Source: Lautropia sp. (GTDB lineage: Bacteria; Pseudomonadota; Gammaproteobacteria; Burkholderiales; Burkholderiaceae_E). From it: a stretch of DNA of 64,000 nt. A program made the position numbers and the translations under genes. The stretch is taken from positions 1 to 64,000 of the forward strand of contig JAUNKF010000007.1 of NCBI GenBank assembly GCA_030532895.1, given 5' to 3'. The notes below the pieces were generated by a model. The model made no database searches. It had not been told where the DNA came from and was given only the letters and a program-made list of their open reading frames with translations. Every line of letters begins with the position of its first letter. Positions within the stretch are counted from its first letter, which is position 1. Below are positions 35,303 through 43,942 of the stretch, in pieces.

Positions 35303-37660
35303 ATGAGCGCATTAGCCTGGGCGCGTCGATGGATGCCATGCCTGTATCTGATGCTACTGCTGGCCGCCCTGTGCCTTGTCCTGCTGCGTGCCTGGCAGGG
35401 TGCCTTGGTCGAGGCTGGCCTTGACGCCTTGCTTCCACAAGAGCGGGCCGTGTCCGCAACCGAGTTGCTGGCCGAACAACAGATCGACCGGCAGATGAAC
35501 CAGCAGCTCCTGATGGTGGTAGGGGCCACGGATCAGGGGCATGCAACATCCACAGCCCGGCAACTGGCCCGGCTCTGGACAGACAGCGGCTTGTTTGCAG
35601 ACGTTCGTGTCGACGCACTGAAAGAACTGGATCAGCTTCGCTCAGACGCCGCCCGTCTGCAATTGGCCTTGCTGCCCGATCAAGTGCTGGATCAGCTTCA
35701 ACAACAGCCTGAGCAGTACTTCCAGCAGCGGGCGCGGGATCTCGTCAGCCCCTTCGGACGAAACTCGCTGCTGCCAGCTGATCAGGATCTGGTGGGCATC
35801 GGCCGCCATCTGGCGGAGAAGGCCACACAGAACGACCGTGTTCGATGGGATGCGCCAAGCAACACGCTTCAAACAGAAGACGAGGGCAAGCATTGGGTCT
35901 GGGTTCATGCGACGTTACCGTCCGACACGCATGCACTCCATGCCGAAGCGGGCTTGCTGCCGCTGCTTGAACAAACCCAGACGTTTGCCGATCAGCATCA
36001 GGCCAATGTGTTGTTGGCCGGTGGCGCAATTCTGGCGGCCGAGGGCAGGGCATCGGGCCAGCAGGAGGCACGGGTCATGGGCATGGCCGGCCTGTCCCTG
36101 ACCCTTTTGCTGTTGCTTGTTCTCATCCGCAGTCCACGCATCGTGCTGATCACCATGCCCATCGCCGCCGGCCTGTTGCTCGGGCTGGCCGGATGCCTGC
36201 TGATCTTTGGCCACGTCCACATCCTGACCCTGATCATCGGCACAAGCCTGCTCGGGGTGCTGATCGACCTGCCACTTCACTGGCTTGCACCGGCCCGCAT
36301 GCAGTCGGACTGGCAGGCACGAGCCGACATGCAGCGGCTGTTGCCCACCTTCGCGCTGAGTCTCTTCGTGACCATCAGCGGCTACCTGGCTCTCTGGTTC
36401 ACCCCCTTGCCCGTACTGCGCCAGACAGCCCTGTTTTCTGCCTTTGCATTGCTGGGCGCCTGCCTTGCCTCGGCCCTGTTCCTGCCTGAAGCCTTCAAGC
36501 GCTGGAAGCCCCGGCCATCAACCGCCTGGGTTCAAGGATTGAACCGCATTCAGCGCTTCTCCCATGCCTTGCGACACAACTGGCTCTGTGCCGCCTTGGC
36601 TGTACTGCTGCTGTTCGGCGGCTGGTGGCGCAGCAACTGGCAGGACGACATCCGCCATTGGGTCTCGGTGTCACCTGAATGGTTGGCTCAGATGCAACAA
36701 GTCTCCCAACTTGGCGGTGGCATGGCATCGAGCCGTTTTCTGCTGATCGAAGCCGACAGCAATGACGCGCTATTGCACCGGGATCGTCAGCTCGCCGCAC
36801 AGCTGCAACAACGGGTCAATGACGGCCAGCTTCAAAGTTTTCAATCGCTAAGCCAATGGGTTCAGCCCCTCGACCGTCAACAAGCCATCCAGAAACGCCT
36901 GGCCGAACTGGCCGGAGAACCCTGGCAGTGGTCTGCGATGCAGGCACTGGGCCTGCCTTCGGCAACCATACAGGCCAGCCTCCTGAAACTGGCATCGTTG
37001 GCACCGGTTGGCCTGGCCGAGAGTCTCCAGACAGAGCTGGCCAGTGCCTGGGCCGGCCTGTACCTGGGCCACGTCCCCATGACACGACAGGCTGGCGGCA
37101 AGCCCCGCGTTGCGGCCCTGATCCGCCTCAATGGTCTGAACGATCCCGCGCCGCTTCAGTCGTGGTTGGCTAAAACAGAGGATGTGCGCCTGCTCGACCG
37201 TTCCGGACGCCTGAACCGGCTATTTCTGGAAACCCGCGATACAGCCATCCTGCTGAAAGTGATCTCCTATGCGGCCGCCGGATTACTGCTGGCCTGGATG
37301 TTCGGCTGGCGTCGTGGGCTGGCCGTGCTGGCCGCGCCATTGGCCGCGGCGCTCATGACGATGGCAACCATGGGCTGGCTGGGCGTTCCGATCACCCTGT
37401 TTTCGGCTTTTGGACTGCTGCTGGTGTCGGCAATGGGTATCGACTATGCGGTTCATGCCCAGGGTGCGCCTCATACACCAGCAGCACGCCTGGCCGGCAT
37501 GCTGCTGGCTGCCCTGACTTCGATGATTTCATTTGCGCTGCTGTCGATCAGCAGCACACCCGCCGTGGCGGGATTCGGCATCTGTGTCACGATCGGCATT
37601 TTCTACAGTCTGATTTTTGCATCGTGGCTACTCAGCCTTACCGGGAAACAGGATGAATAA
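35303..37660 (+). CDS. MMPL/RND-type exporter of the aryl-polyene cluster
   Basis: A 785-residue RND/MMPL transporter. Helix 1 is at residues 12-30, a periplasmic loop of about 200 residues follows, then helices 2-6 (VMGMAGLSLTLLLLLVLI; IVLITMPIAAGLLLGLAG; ILTLIIGTSLLGVLIDLPLHW), a second periplasmic loop, and a second helix bundle with LFSAFGLLLVSAMGIDYAVHAQ. The acidic residues in helix 4 (GVLIDLPLHW) and in MGIDYAVH are the expected proton-relay positions. It is thought to move the lipid-linked polyene out of the inner membrane to the LolA-like carrier. Its stop overlaps the next gene. Confidence 0.88.
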   Translation: MSALAWARRWMPCLYLMLLLAALCLVLLRAWQGALVEAGLDALLPQERAVSATELLAEQQIDRQMNQQLLMVVGATDQGHATSTARQLARLWTDSGLFADVRVDALKELDQLRSDAARLQLALLPDQVLDQLQQQPEQYFQQRARDLVSPFGRNSLLPADQDLVGIGRHLAEKATQNDRVRWDAPSNTLQTEDEGKHWVWVHATLPSDTHALHAEAGLLPLLEQTQTFADQHQANVLLAGGAILAAEGRASGQQEARVMGMAGLSLTLLLLLVLIRSPRIVLITMPIAAGLLLGLAGCLLIFGHVHILTLIIGTSLLGVLIDLPLHWLAPARMQSDWQARADMQRLLPTFALSLFVTISGYLALWFTPLPVLRQTALFSAFALLGACLASALFLPEAFKRWKPRPSTAWVQGLNRIQRFSHALRHNWLCAALAVLLLFGGWWRSNWQDDIRHWVSVSPEWLAQMQQVSQLGGGMASSRFLLIEADSNDALLHRDRQLAAQLQQRVNDGQLQSFQSLSQWVQPLDRQQAIQKRLAELAGEPWQWSAMQALGLPSATIQASLLKLASLAPVGLAESLQTELASAWAGLYLGHVPMTRQAGGKPRVAALIRLNGLNDPAPLQSWLAKTEDVRLLDRSGRLNRLFLETRDTAILLKVISYAAAGLLLAWMFGWRRGLAVLAAPLAAALMTMATMGWLGVPITLFSAFGLLLVSAMGIDYAVHAQGAPHTPAARLAGMLLAALTSMISFALLSISSTPAVAGFGICVTIGIFYSLIFASWLLSLTGKQDE

Positions 37661-38918
37661 GCTCCAACCATGTGACGTGCTCATCATCGGCGCAGGGCCA
37701 TCCGGCTCCGTGTCTGCTGCGCTGCTCCACCAGCAGGGATTTCGTGTCTGTGTGCTGGAACAACAGCATTTTCCACGTTTTGTCATCGGCGAGAGCCTGC
37801 TTCCTTACTGCATGGACATTCTGGAAGAGGCTGGCCTACGGCAAGTGGTGGACGCCACCCCGGGTTTTCAGTACAAGAACGGGGCAGCCTTCACCTGGGG
37901 CGATCGTTATACCAGCATAGACTTCACCCGAAAATTCACGCCTGGGCCAGGCACCACATTCCAGGTTCAGCGCGCCGTCTTCGACAAGATCCTGATCGAC
38001 GAGGTGGCCAAACGAGGGGTCGATGTTCGATTCGGCCATGCCGTGACCGGACTGCACGAAGAAGCCGAAGGCATGCGAATCAGCGTTGCCTCGGCTGAAG
38101 GCCATTACCAACTGGCAGCACGCTTCGTGCTGGATGCCAGCGGCTATGGACGGGTGCTACCGCGCCTGCTCGACCTGGAGCGCCCCTCATCGCTCCCACC
38201 ACGCAGGGCGATCTTCACGCACATCGATGATCACATCGTCAGTGAGCGCTTTGATCGAAACAAGATCCTGATCAGCACCCATCCTGTTTGGCGCGATGTC
38301 TGGTCGTGGTTCATCCCGTTCTCCAACGGCCGCACTTCGATCGGCATCGTGGGCTTGCCTGAGCGCTTCGAACGGCCAGAGATCGGCACCGACGAACAGA
38401 CACTGCTTCAACGGTTCATCGCCGAAATCCCGATGCTGAACAGCCTGCTGACACAGGCCGTCTGGGACAATGGCGTGCCGGTACGCAGCCTGTCCAATTA
38501 TTCGGCGAACGTTTCCACACTGCATGGCCGGGGTTTTGCGCTACTGGGCAATGCTGCCGAGTTTCTGGATCCGGTCTTTTCTTCTGGCGTGACGGTCGCG
38601 ATGCATTCCGCACGGCTTGCGAGCCGGCTGCTGGGGCGCCAGCTGCAAGGAGAGGCTGTTGACTGGCAGCGGGACTATGCCGATCCGCTGATGGTTGGGG
38701 TCAATGCCTTCAGAACCTATGTGATGGGCTGGTATGACGGCAGTTTCCAGGATGTCATCTATTGCCCGGAAGACAAGATCAACGAAGAGGTCAGACAGAT
38801 GATCAGCTCGATTCTGGCCGGCTACGCTTGGGATGAAACTAATCCCTTCGTCCAGAAATCGACCCGTCGGCTGAAGGCACTGGCAGAACTATGCGGCTCG
38901 CAGCAGGTAAGCCCATGA
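37653..38918 (+). CDS. Flavin-dependent halogenase-like oxidoreductase of the aryl-polyene cluster
   Basis: A 421-residue FAD-dependent enzyme of the tryptophan-halogenase/CrpH-like family. It has the dinucleotide-binding VLIIGAGPSGSVSAALL, the FxxGESLLPYCMDIL motif after the first strand, the W-x-W-x-I-P motif as DVWSWFIPF, and GFALLGNAAEFLDPVFSSGVTVAMHSA near the C-terminus. The family includes flavin-dependent halogenases (also known in xanthomonadin and flexirubin clusters) and non-halogenating oxygenases. Presence of the two motifs favours halogenation or hydroxylation of the aryl head, but activity is not proven. Start 37653 overlaps the exporter stop by 8 bases. Confidence 0.8.
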   Translation: MNKLQPCDVLIIGAGPSGSVSAALLHQQGFRVCVLEQQHFPRFVIGESLLPYCMDILEEAGLRQVVDATPGFQYKNGAAFTWGDRYTSIDFTRKFTPGPGTTFQVQRAVFDKILIDEVAKRGVDVRFGHAVTGLHEEAEGMRISVASAEGHYQLAARFVLDASGYGRVLPRLLDLERPSSLPPRRAIFTHIDDHIVSERFDRNKILISTHPVWRDVWSWFIPFSNGRTSIGIVGLPERFERPEIGTDEQTLLQRFIAEIPMLNSLLTQAVWDNGVPVRSLSNYSANVSTLHGRGFALLGNAAEFLDPVFSSGVTVAMHSARLASRLLGRQLQGEAVDWQRDYADPLMVGVNAFRTYVMGWYDGSFQDVIYCPEDKINEEVRQMISSILAGYAWDETNPFVQKSTRRLKALAELCGSQQVSP

Positions 38919-39475
38919 ATGAACCAGGCCATAATCCGCGTCTGACGCGCCCCTTGTGGATCGTGCTGCCGTGGCTGCTGTCAGCCTGTGCGGCCCTGTC
39001 GACCAGCCCCCCCGCACCGGCTCACCTGCCAGACATGCCGGCGCTGCAACAATTCATCGCGCATCCCTGTGATGAGCGGGCCGCACCCCTTGGCCCATAC
39101 CGCCGAGTGATCGTTCAAAGACTGTCGGCCAACCAATCCCGATGGCTCATGCTGGATGCCCTCGGCGCCCCCGAAGCTCGGCAGATCACTGAGCATGGCC
39201 AATGGCGTCAGGACGGCTTCCTTCCTCCCAATCCCGATGCCACCCAATTGTTCGCGTCCATGCTGGCCGCGATGACACCTGTCAAACGATTGCACGAAGT
39301 CTATCCCGCCCTGACACGTCATCAACAAGGCGACACCCTGCACGATTCGGAAGCGGGGCAGATGCGGTGGCAGATTCGCCAGTCCGGCTCGGGTTGGCAG
39401 ATCCGGTTGCCTGCCAAAGGCAACCTCTGGTGTATCAAGCCCATCGGCGAACCCACGCAACGAGGCAATCCATGA
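38915..39475 (+). CDS. Lipoprotein of the aryl-polyene cluster (DUF3261-like)
   Basis: A 186-residue lipoprotein. The signal ends in WLLSACAALS, with the acylated Cys in L-S-A-C and a Tat-independent hydrophobic core. The rest is soluble: RVIVQRLSANQSRWLMLDALGAPE, then MLAAMTPVKRLHEVYPAL. Outer-membrane lipoproteins of the DUF3261 type occur beside the first ketosynthase gene in aryl-polyene clusters and are suspected to act as the LolB-like receiver for the LolA-like carrier. The ATG at 38915 is fixed by overlap with the preceding stop (ATGA). Family assignment is from context and the lipobox more than from strong motifs. Confidence 0.7.
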   Translation: MNEPGHNPRLTRPLWIVLPWLLSACAALSTSPPAPAHLPDMPALQQFIAHPCDERAAPLGPYRRVIVQRLSANQSRWLMLDALGAPEARQITEHGQWRQDGFLPPNPDATQLFASMLAAMTPVKRLHEVYPALTRHQQGDTLHDSEAGQMRWQIRQSGSGWQIRLPAKGNLWCIKPIGEPTQRGNP

Positions 39476-40689
39476 CATTGAGTCCCATGTATCTGTCCCG
39501 GCCCGGTGTGCTCAGCGCCCTGGGTGAGGGCATCGAACAGAACATCAGCCGGTTGTTGGCGCCAGAAACAGTCCCCCCGTTGACCTGTTCCGATGCCTGG
39601 ATTCAGGGACGAAGCATACCGTTCGGTCAGGTCAAAACCCCCTTGCGTGCGTTCCCTGAAAGCTTGCCGCAGATCCATGTCAGCCGAAACAACCGCCTGC
39701 TTTGGCACGCGATGCAAGACCTTGAGGCCACGCTTGATCACGCCCTGGCACGTTTCGGCGCCGAACGGGTAGGCGCGGTTCTGGGCACCTCGACCAGCGG
39801 CGTCGATGAGAACCGCCCAGCCTTTCAGGCTGTGGCCGATGGCGCCTCGTGGCGGGATGTCTGCTTCAGCCAGGATCATCAGCTGCTGTCCTCGCCTGCC
39901 AGCTTCATCGAACACCAGTACGACCTGCGCGGGCCTTGCTACAGCATTTCCACGGCCTGCACATCCGGCGCCCGTGCGCTGATCAGTGCCGCACGTCTGC
40001 TGCGAAGCAACGTGTGCGATGCGGTCGTCTGTGGCGGCGTCGATTGCCTGTCGCTACTGACCATCAACGGATTCGCTTCTCTCGAAGTGCTGACCGATCG
40101 CGTGGCGGAGCCATTTTCCGCTGCCCGGTGCGGCATCAACATCGGTGAGGCCGCCGCAGTTTTCGTGATGACCCGTGAGCCGCTGGATTCGGATTGTGCC
40201 GTTTATCTGGGAGACGGTTCCAGCAGTGATGCCTGGCACATGTCTTCGCCAAGACCGGATGGCGCCGGCGCCATAGCGGCCATCAAGGCGGCGCTATCGC
40301 GCAGCGGTCTTCACAGCAGTGACATCGGTTGGATCAACCTGCACGGCACCGGTACGCAGCTCAACGACGAGATGGAAAGCCATGCCGTTGCCGCCTGCTT
40401 CGGCCATGGCCTTTTCTGTACCAGCACCAAGCCCTACACCGGCCATACACTGGGCGCAGCCGGCGCCCTGGAAGCCGCCATCGCCTGGGGCATGCTGAGC
40501 CGCCAGCTGAATCCGACGGGTCGGCTGCCGCCTCACCATGGGCATGCCAACCGTGATCCCGCCTTGCCGCCGTTGAGGCTGACCGACAACAACAGTCACT
40601 GGCCCTCGGCAAGGCGCCGGATTGCGTTAAGCTCCTCGTTTGCCTTTGGCGGCAACAATACCGTTCTACTTCTGGGAGAAACGACCTGA
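39472..40689 (+). CDS. apeO: Beta-ketoacyl synthase of the aryl-polyene cluster
   Basis: A 405-residue thiolase-fold ketosynthase. Catalytic Cys is in YSISTACTSGARAL, first His in INLHGTGTQLNDEMES and second His in KPYTGHTLGAAGALEAA. It condenses malonyl units onto the aryl starter, together with the chain-length-factor-like protein at 28708 (ApeO:ApeC pair). It is distinct from the FabF-like ketosynthase at 41905. The start at 39472 overlaps the lipoprotein stop as ATGA; the longer frame upstream lies inside that gene. Confidence 0.9.
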   Translation: MTLSPMYLSRPGVLSALGEGIEQNISRLLAPETVPPLTCSDAWIQGRSIPFGQVKTPLRAFPESLPQIHVSRNNRLLWHAMQDLEATLDHALARFGAERVGAVLGTSTSGVDENRPAFQAVADGASWRDVCFSQDHQLLSSPASFIEHQYDLRGPCYSISTACTSGARALISAARLLRSNVCDAVVCGGVDCLSLLTINGFASLEVLTDRVAEPFSAARCGINIGEAAAVFVMTREPLDSDCAVYLGDGSSSDAWHMSSPRPDGAGAIAAIKAALSRSGLHSSDIGWINLHGTGTQLNDEMESHAVAACFGHGLFCTSTKPYTGHTLGAAGALEAAIAWGMLSRQLNPTGRLPPHHGHANRDPALPPLRLTDNNSHWPSARRRIALSSSFAFGGNNTVLLLGETT

Positions 40690-41180
40690 TGCGCTGTCCG
40701 GTGACGGCCGTGGCACCGTTGTTGCCACACTCCGGTAACATGGTGCTGCTTGACGAAATCATCACCTATGACGCCGAACAGCTGCAAGCTCGGGCAGAGA
40801 TTCGTGACGATCATGTGTTTCTGCAGCCGGATCGAACCGTGCCAGTCTGGCTGGCCGTCGAGATCATGGCTCAGGGCATCGCGGCCTTCGATGGTTGCCA
40901 TGCGACCGACGAGGGACGCCCCGTCCGCCTTGGTTTTCTATTGGGATCACGCAAGCTGATCCTGCATCAGAATCATCTGCCAGTCGGCGCGAGGCTGGAG
41001 GTCATCGTCCGCGCCTCGGTCTCCGACGGATCAGGTTTCAGCCTGTTCGACTGCCAACTTCGATGGTTAAATGCGCCCCAGGCCATCAGCGCACAGTTGC
41101 CTGCTGACAATCTGGTGGCCGAAGGAACGCTCAATGTCTTTCAACCTTCTGTCAATCCGGAGGGGCAGGCTGCCCTATGA
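40689..41180 (+). CDS. apeP: Hot-dog fold dehydratase subunit of the aryl-polyene cluster
   Basis: A 163-residue single hot-dog domain protein of the ApeP type, partner of the ApeI-like dehydratase. It begins VAPLLPHSGNMVLLDEIITYD, where LPHSG is the FabZ-type start and His lies at the expected site, and continues AVEIMAQGIAAFDG and VRLGFLLGSRKLILHQNHLPVGARLEV. The FabZ-type catalytic Glu is replaced in context by VEIMAQG. In Xenorhabdus ApeI:ApeP work as a heterodimer; here the ApeI part is fused to the ligase. The start codon shares a base with the ketosynthase stop (TGATG). Confidence 0.85.
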   Translation: MRCPVTAVAPLLPHSGNMVLLDEIITYDAEQLQARAEIRDDHVFLQPDRTVPVWLAVEIMAQGIAAFDGCHATDEGRPVRLGFLLGSRKLILHQNHLPVGARLEVIVRASVSDGSGFSLFDCQLRWLNAPQAISAQLPADNLVAEGTLNVFQPSVNPEGQAAL

Positions 41181-41908
41181 ATGATCAAACCGTTTTGGTG
41201 ACGGGATCGTCCCGAGGCATCGGTCGGGCCGTGGCGCTGGCCGCCGCAGCCGAAGGCTGGAACATCGTCGTACACGGCCGCTCGCGCCAGACCGAAGCCG
41301 AGCAGGTGGCAGCCGAAGTCCGGGCCATGGGCCGTCAGGCTCGGGTACTGATGTTCGATGTATCAGATCGCGAAGCCAGCCGGTCTGCCATCGAACATGA
41401 CATCGCCGAACATGGCGCCTACTATGGCGTGGTGCTGAACGCCGGTCTGACACGGGACAATGCCTTTCCGGCACTGAGTGACGAGGACTGGGATCGTGTG
41501 ATCTCCACCAATCTTGGTGGTTTCTACAACGTGTTGCATCCGGCTGTCATGCCGATGATCCGCCGACGCCGCTCAGGGCGCATCATCTGCATTGCCTCGG
41601 TATCCGGCTTGATCGGCAACCGGGGACAGGTCAATTACAGTGCATCCAAAGCCGGGCTGATCGGTGCAGCCAAGGCGCTGGCACTTGAACTGGCCAAACG
41701 ACAAATCACTGTCAACTGCGTGGCACCGGGCCTGATCGACACCGAGATGCTGGACGAATCCGTTCCTGTCGACACCATCCTCAAGATGATCCCCTTGGCC
41801 CGGATGGGAAGCCCCGAAGAGGTGGCCCACGCGGTGACATTCCTGCTCTCTGAGCGTGCTGCTTACATCACACGTCAGGTATTGGCCGTGAATGGAGGGT
41901 TGTGTTGA
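41177..41908 (+). CDS. apeQ: FabG-like 3-ketoacyl-ACP reductase of the aryl-polyene cluster
   Basis: A 243-residue short-chain dehydrogenase. NADPH-binding VTGSSRGIGRAVALA, catalytic Ser in CIASVSGLIGNRGQ, YSASKAG and the C-terminal APGLIDTEML are present, and SDR active-site Tyr-x-x-x-Lys is intact. It reduces the beta-keto group after each condensation. It overlaps the dehydratase gene as ATGA and ends in the ribosome-binding region of the next gene. Confidence 0.92.
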   Translation: MNDQTVLVTGSSRGIGRAVALAAAAEGWNIVVHGRSRQTEAEQVAAEVRAMGRQARVLMFDVSDREASRSAIEHDIAEHGAYYGVVLNAGLTRDNAFPALSDEDWDRVISTNLGGFYNVLHPAVMPMIRRRRSGRIICIASVSGLIGNRGQVNYSASKAGLIGAAKALALELAKRQITVNCVAPGLIDTEMLDESVPVDTILKMIPLARMGSPEEVAHAVTFLLSERAAYITRQVLAVNGGLC

Positions 41909-43131
41909 ACAGGGTGGTTGTAACCGGCATTGGCGGCATTTGTGCGCTGGGCAAGACATGGCCAGAGATTCAGGCAGGTCTGGCACGGTATCAAAATGTC
42001 GTTCGCGTCATGGAGGAGTGGGGGCGCTATCCCGAGCTGAACACACGTCTGGCGGCTCCGGTGCTCGATTTTGAAACACCGCCACACTGGACTCGAAAGC
42101 AGCTTCGCAGCCTCGGACGAGTATCCCGCCTGTGCGTGGCAGCGGCAGAAGCTGCGCTCCTGGACGCAGGTCTTCTCGACGACCCGTCGATCCGCGATGG
42201 TTCGATGGGGGTGGCCTGCGGCTCCTCGACCGGCAGCACCGCCGACATCCGTGATGTCGGACAGTTGTTGATCACCGGTGAATCACCGCACTTCAACGCC
42301 AATACCTACATCCGGATGATGCCGCACACGACAGCGGCCAACATCGCGATCTTTTTCGGGCTGACGGGCCGGGTGATACCCACATCCAGCGCCTGCTCGT
42401 CCGGTAGCCAGGGCATTGGCTATGCCTACGAAGCCATCAAGCATGGCCTAGCAGACGCCATGCTGGCCGGCGGTGGAGAAGAACTCTGCCCCTCGGAGGC
42501 CTATGTCTTCGATGCACTTTACGCAACCAGCCTGAAAAACGATACACCGGCGCGGTCGCCATCCCCTTATGATGTGAAGCGAGACGGGCTGGTTCTGGGC
42601 GAGGGGGCCGGGATCCTGGTTCTTGAATCCTATGAGCGCGCCACAGCGCGTGGCGCAAAAATCTATGCCGAGGTTGCCGGCTACGCCAGCAACTGTGACG
42701 GCGCCCATGTCACCCGACCGGAACGCCAGACCATGTATGTCTGCATGCAGAAAGCGCTTCAGGATGCCGGTATCCCGCCCTCGGAAGTAGGCTATGTCAA
42801 CGGCCACGGGACGGCAACCGAGCACGGTGACATCGCAGAGACACTGGCAACGGAGCAGCTGTTCGGCCAACGTATACCGATCAGTTCTCAGAAAAGCTAC
42901 TTGGGCCACACCCTCGGCGCCTGTGGTGCACTGGAAAGCTGGTTCTCCATCGAAATGATGCGCCAGCAATGGTTTGCGCCCACACTGAATCTGACCGAGG
43001 TCGACCCCCGTTGCGGCAAGCTCGATTACATCCGCGATGAAGCCAGACTGATCGATACGGAATTTGTCGTCAACAACAATTTTGCCTTTGGAGGCATCAA
43101 CACGTCCCTGGTGTTCCGGCGGATGCGCTGA
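41905..43131 (+). CDS. apeR: FabF-like ketosynthase of the aryl-polyene cluster
   Basis: A 408-residue ketosynthase with Cys in IPTSSACSSGSQG, His in VNGHGTATEHGD and His in KSYLGHTLGACGALES. ApeR is a FabF-like homodimeric ketosynthase thought to act at the first condensations. The start is a non-ATG: GGAGGG is 5 bases before the TTG at 41905 (reading MNRVVVTGIGG), and only 2 bases before the GTG at 41902. I prefer TTG because spacing and the family start fit. TTG and the preceding stop overlap (TTGA). Its 3' end overlaps the convergent phosphopantetheinyl transferase gene by 35 bases. Confidence 0.88.
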   Translation: MNRVVVTGIGGICALGKTWPEIQAGLARYQNVVRVMEEWGRYPELNTRLAAPVLDFETPPHWTRKQLRSLGRVSRLCVAAAEAALLDAGLLDDPSIRDGSMGVACGSSTGSTADIRDVGQLLITGESPHFNANTYIRMMPHTTAANIAIFFGLTGRVIPTSSACSSGSQGIGYAYEAIKHGLADAMLAGGGEELCPSEAYVFDALYATSLKNDTPARSPSPYDVKRDGLVLGEGAGILVLESYERATARGAKIYAEVAGYASNCDGAHVTRPERQTMYVCMQKALQDAGIPPSEVGYVNGHGTATEHGDIAETLATEQLFGQRIPISSQKSYLGHTLGACGALESWFSIEMMRQQWFAPTLNLTEVDPRCGKLDYIRDEARLIDTEFVVNNNFAFGGINTSLVFRRMR

Positions 43132-43876
43132 TCATTGGATGGCGGACACCGAAGCAACATTCGTCCGTCACATGCCACAAAGGCAAACCCACGAACCGGC
43201 ACTCGATCAAAGGGTCTGGCAATTCGGCCTCAACGGCCCAGACACAGCTGAGCAACCAGCGGCCATCCAGGACGGCACTTGTGCCTTGCCACCGACAGGA
43301 TCCGGGCGCCTCCAGTCTCAAACCGGATGCACAATCGTCATCCCGGCGCAAACCCACCTTGGGCAGGTCTGCAGGGAAGGAAAGCCCCTGTGCCTTGAGC
43401 AGCGCCTCCTTGATCGTCCACAAACGATAGAAAGCAAGCCCAGGATCTGGCTGCTGCTGCCACCATTCATCTTCGTCAGGAGAAACGAAAAACGGCAACA
43501 TGCGGCGGTAATCCCGTAAACGCACGGCCTCCAGATCCACGCCCAATTTGGTCGGGAAATTGGCGCTGGCCAGCACGGCATGTCCCTGAGAATGACTCAG
43601 CGAATATTGATCCAGCACCGGAGCCGGCACACGACAGAATGCTGACAAATGCTCTGATCCGGCGACGAGCGCTTCACGGTGATACTGTTTGAGCACCCGA
43701 CTGACGCGCCAGTCGAGCCTCTCGCAAAGACTTGACGTCTTTTGGCAACGGCTGCGATCCCGCGCGTCCAGACAATCATGCCGATAGGCATGCCGACTTT
43801 CCGGGCCTGCCAGCCAGAGCCTGATCTGCGGTAATGGCCCGACAGGCCTGGCAGTGCTAGTATGAACCTCACGCAT
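43097..43876 (-). CDS. 4'-phosphopantetheinyl transferase of the aryl-polyene cluster
   Basis: A 259-residue AcpT/Sfp-type transferase that loads phosphopantetheine onto carrier proteins. The magnesium-binding GVDLEAVRL and the WTIKEALLKAQGL motif are both intact. The N-terminal half has QYSLSHSQGHAVLASANFPTK before the core. It should activate the two cluster carrier proteins. It is convergent and its last 12 codons lie antisense within the 3' end of apeR, an arrangement that makes coordinated expression by one promoter impossible. Start codon assignment is not supported by an obvious Shine-Dalgarno. Confidence 0.9.
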   Translation of the reverse strand: MREVHTSTARPVGPLPQIRLWLAGPESRHAYRHDCLDARDRSRCQKTSSLCERLDWRVSRVLKQYHREALVAGSEHLSAFCRVPAPVLDQYSLSHSQGHAVLASANFPTKLGVDLEAVRLRDYRRMLPFFVSPDEDEWWQQQPDPGLAFYRLWTIKEALLKAQGLSFPADLPKVGLRRDDDCASGLRLEAPGSCRWQGTSAVLDGRWLLSCVWAVEAELPDPLIECRFVGLPLWHVTDECCFGVRHPMISASAGTPGTC

Positions 43877-43942
43877 TGATGGGTATCATGGACGTCGACG
43901 CCCAAGCATCAGGGAACCGAATAAACAACGAGAGGATATGCA

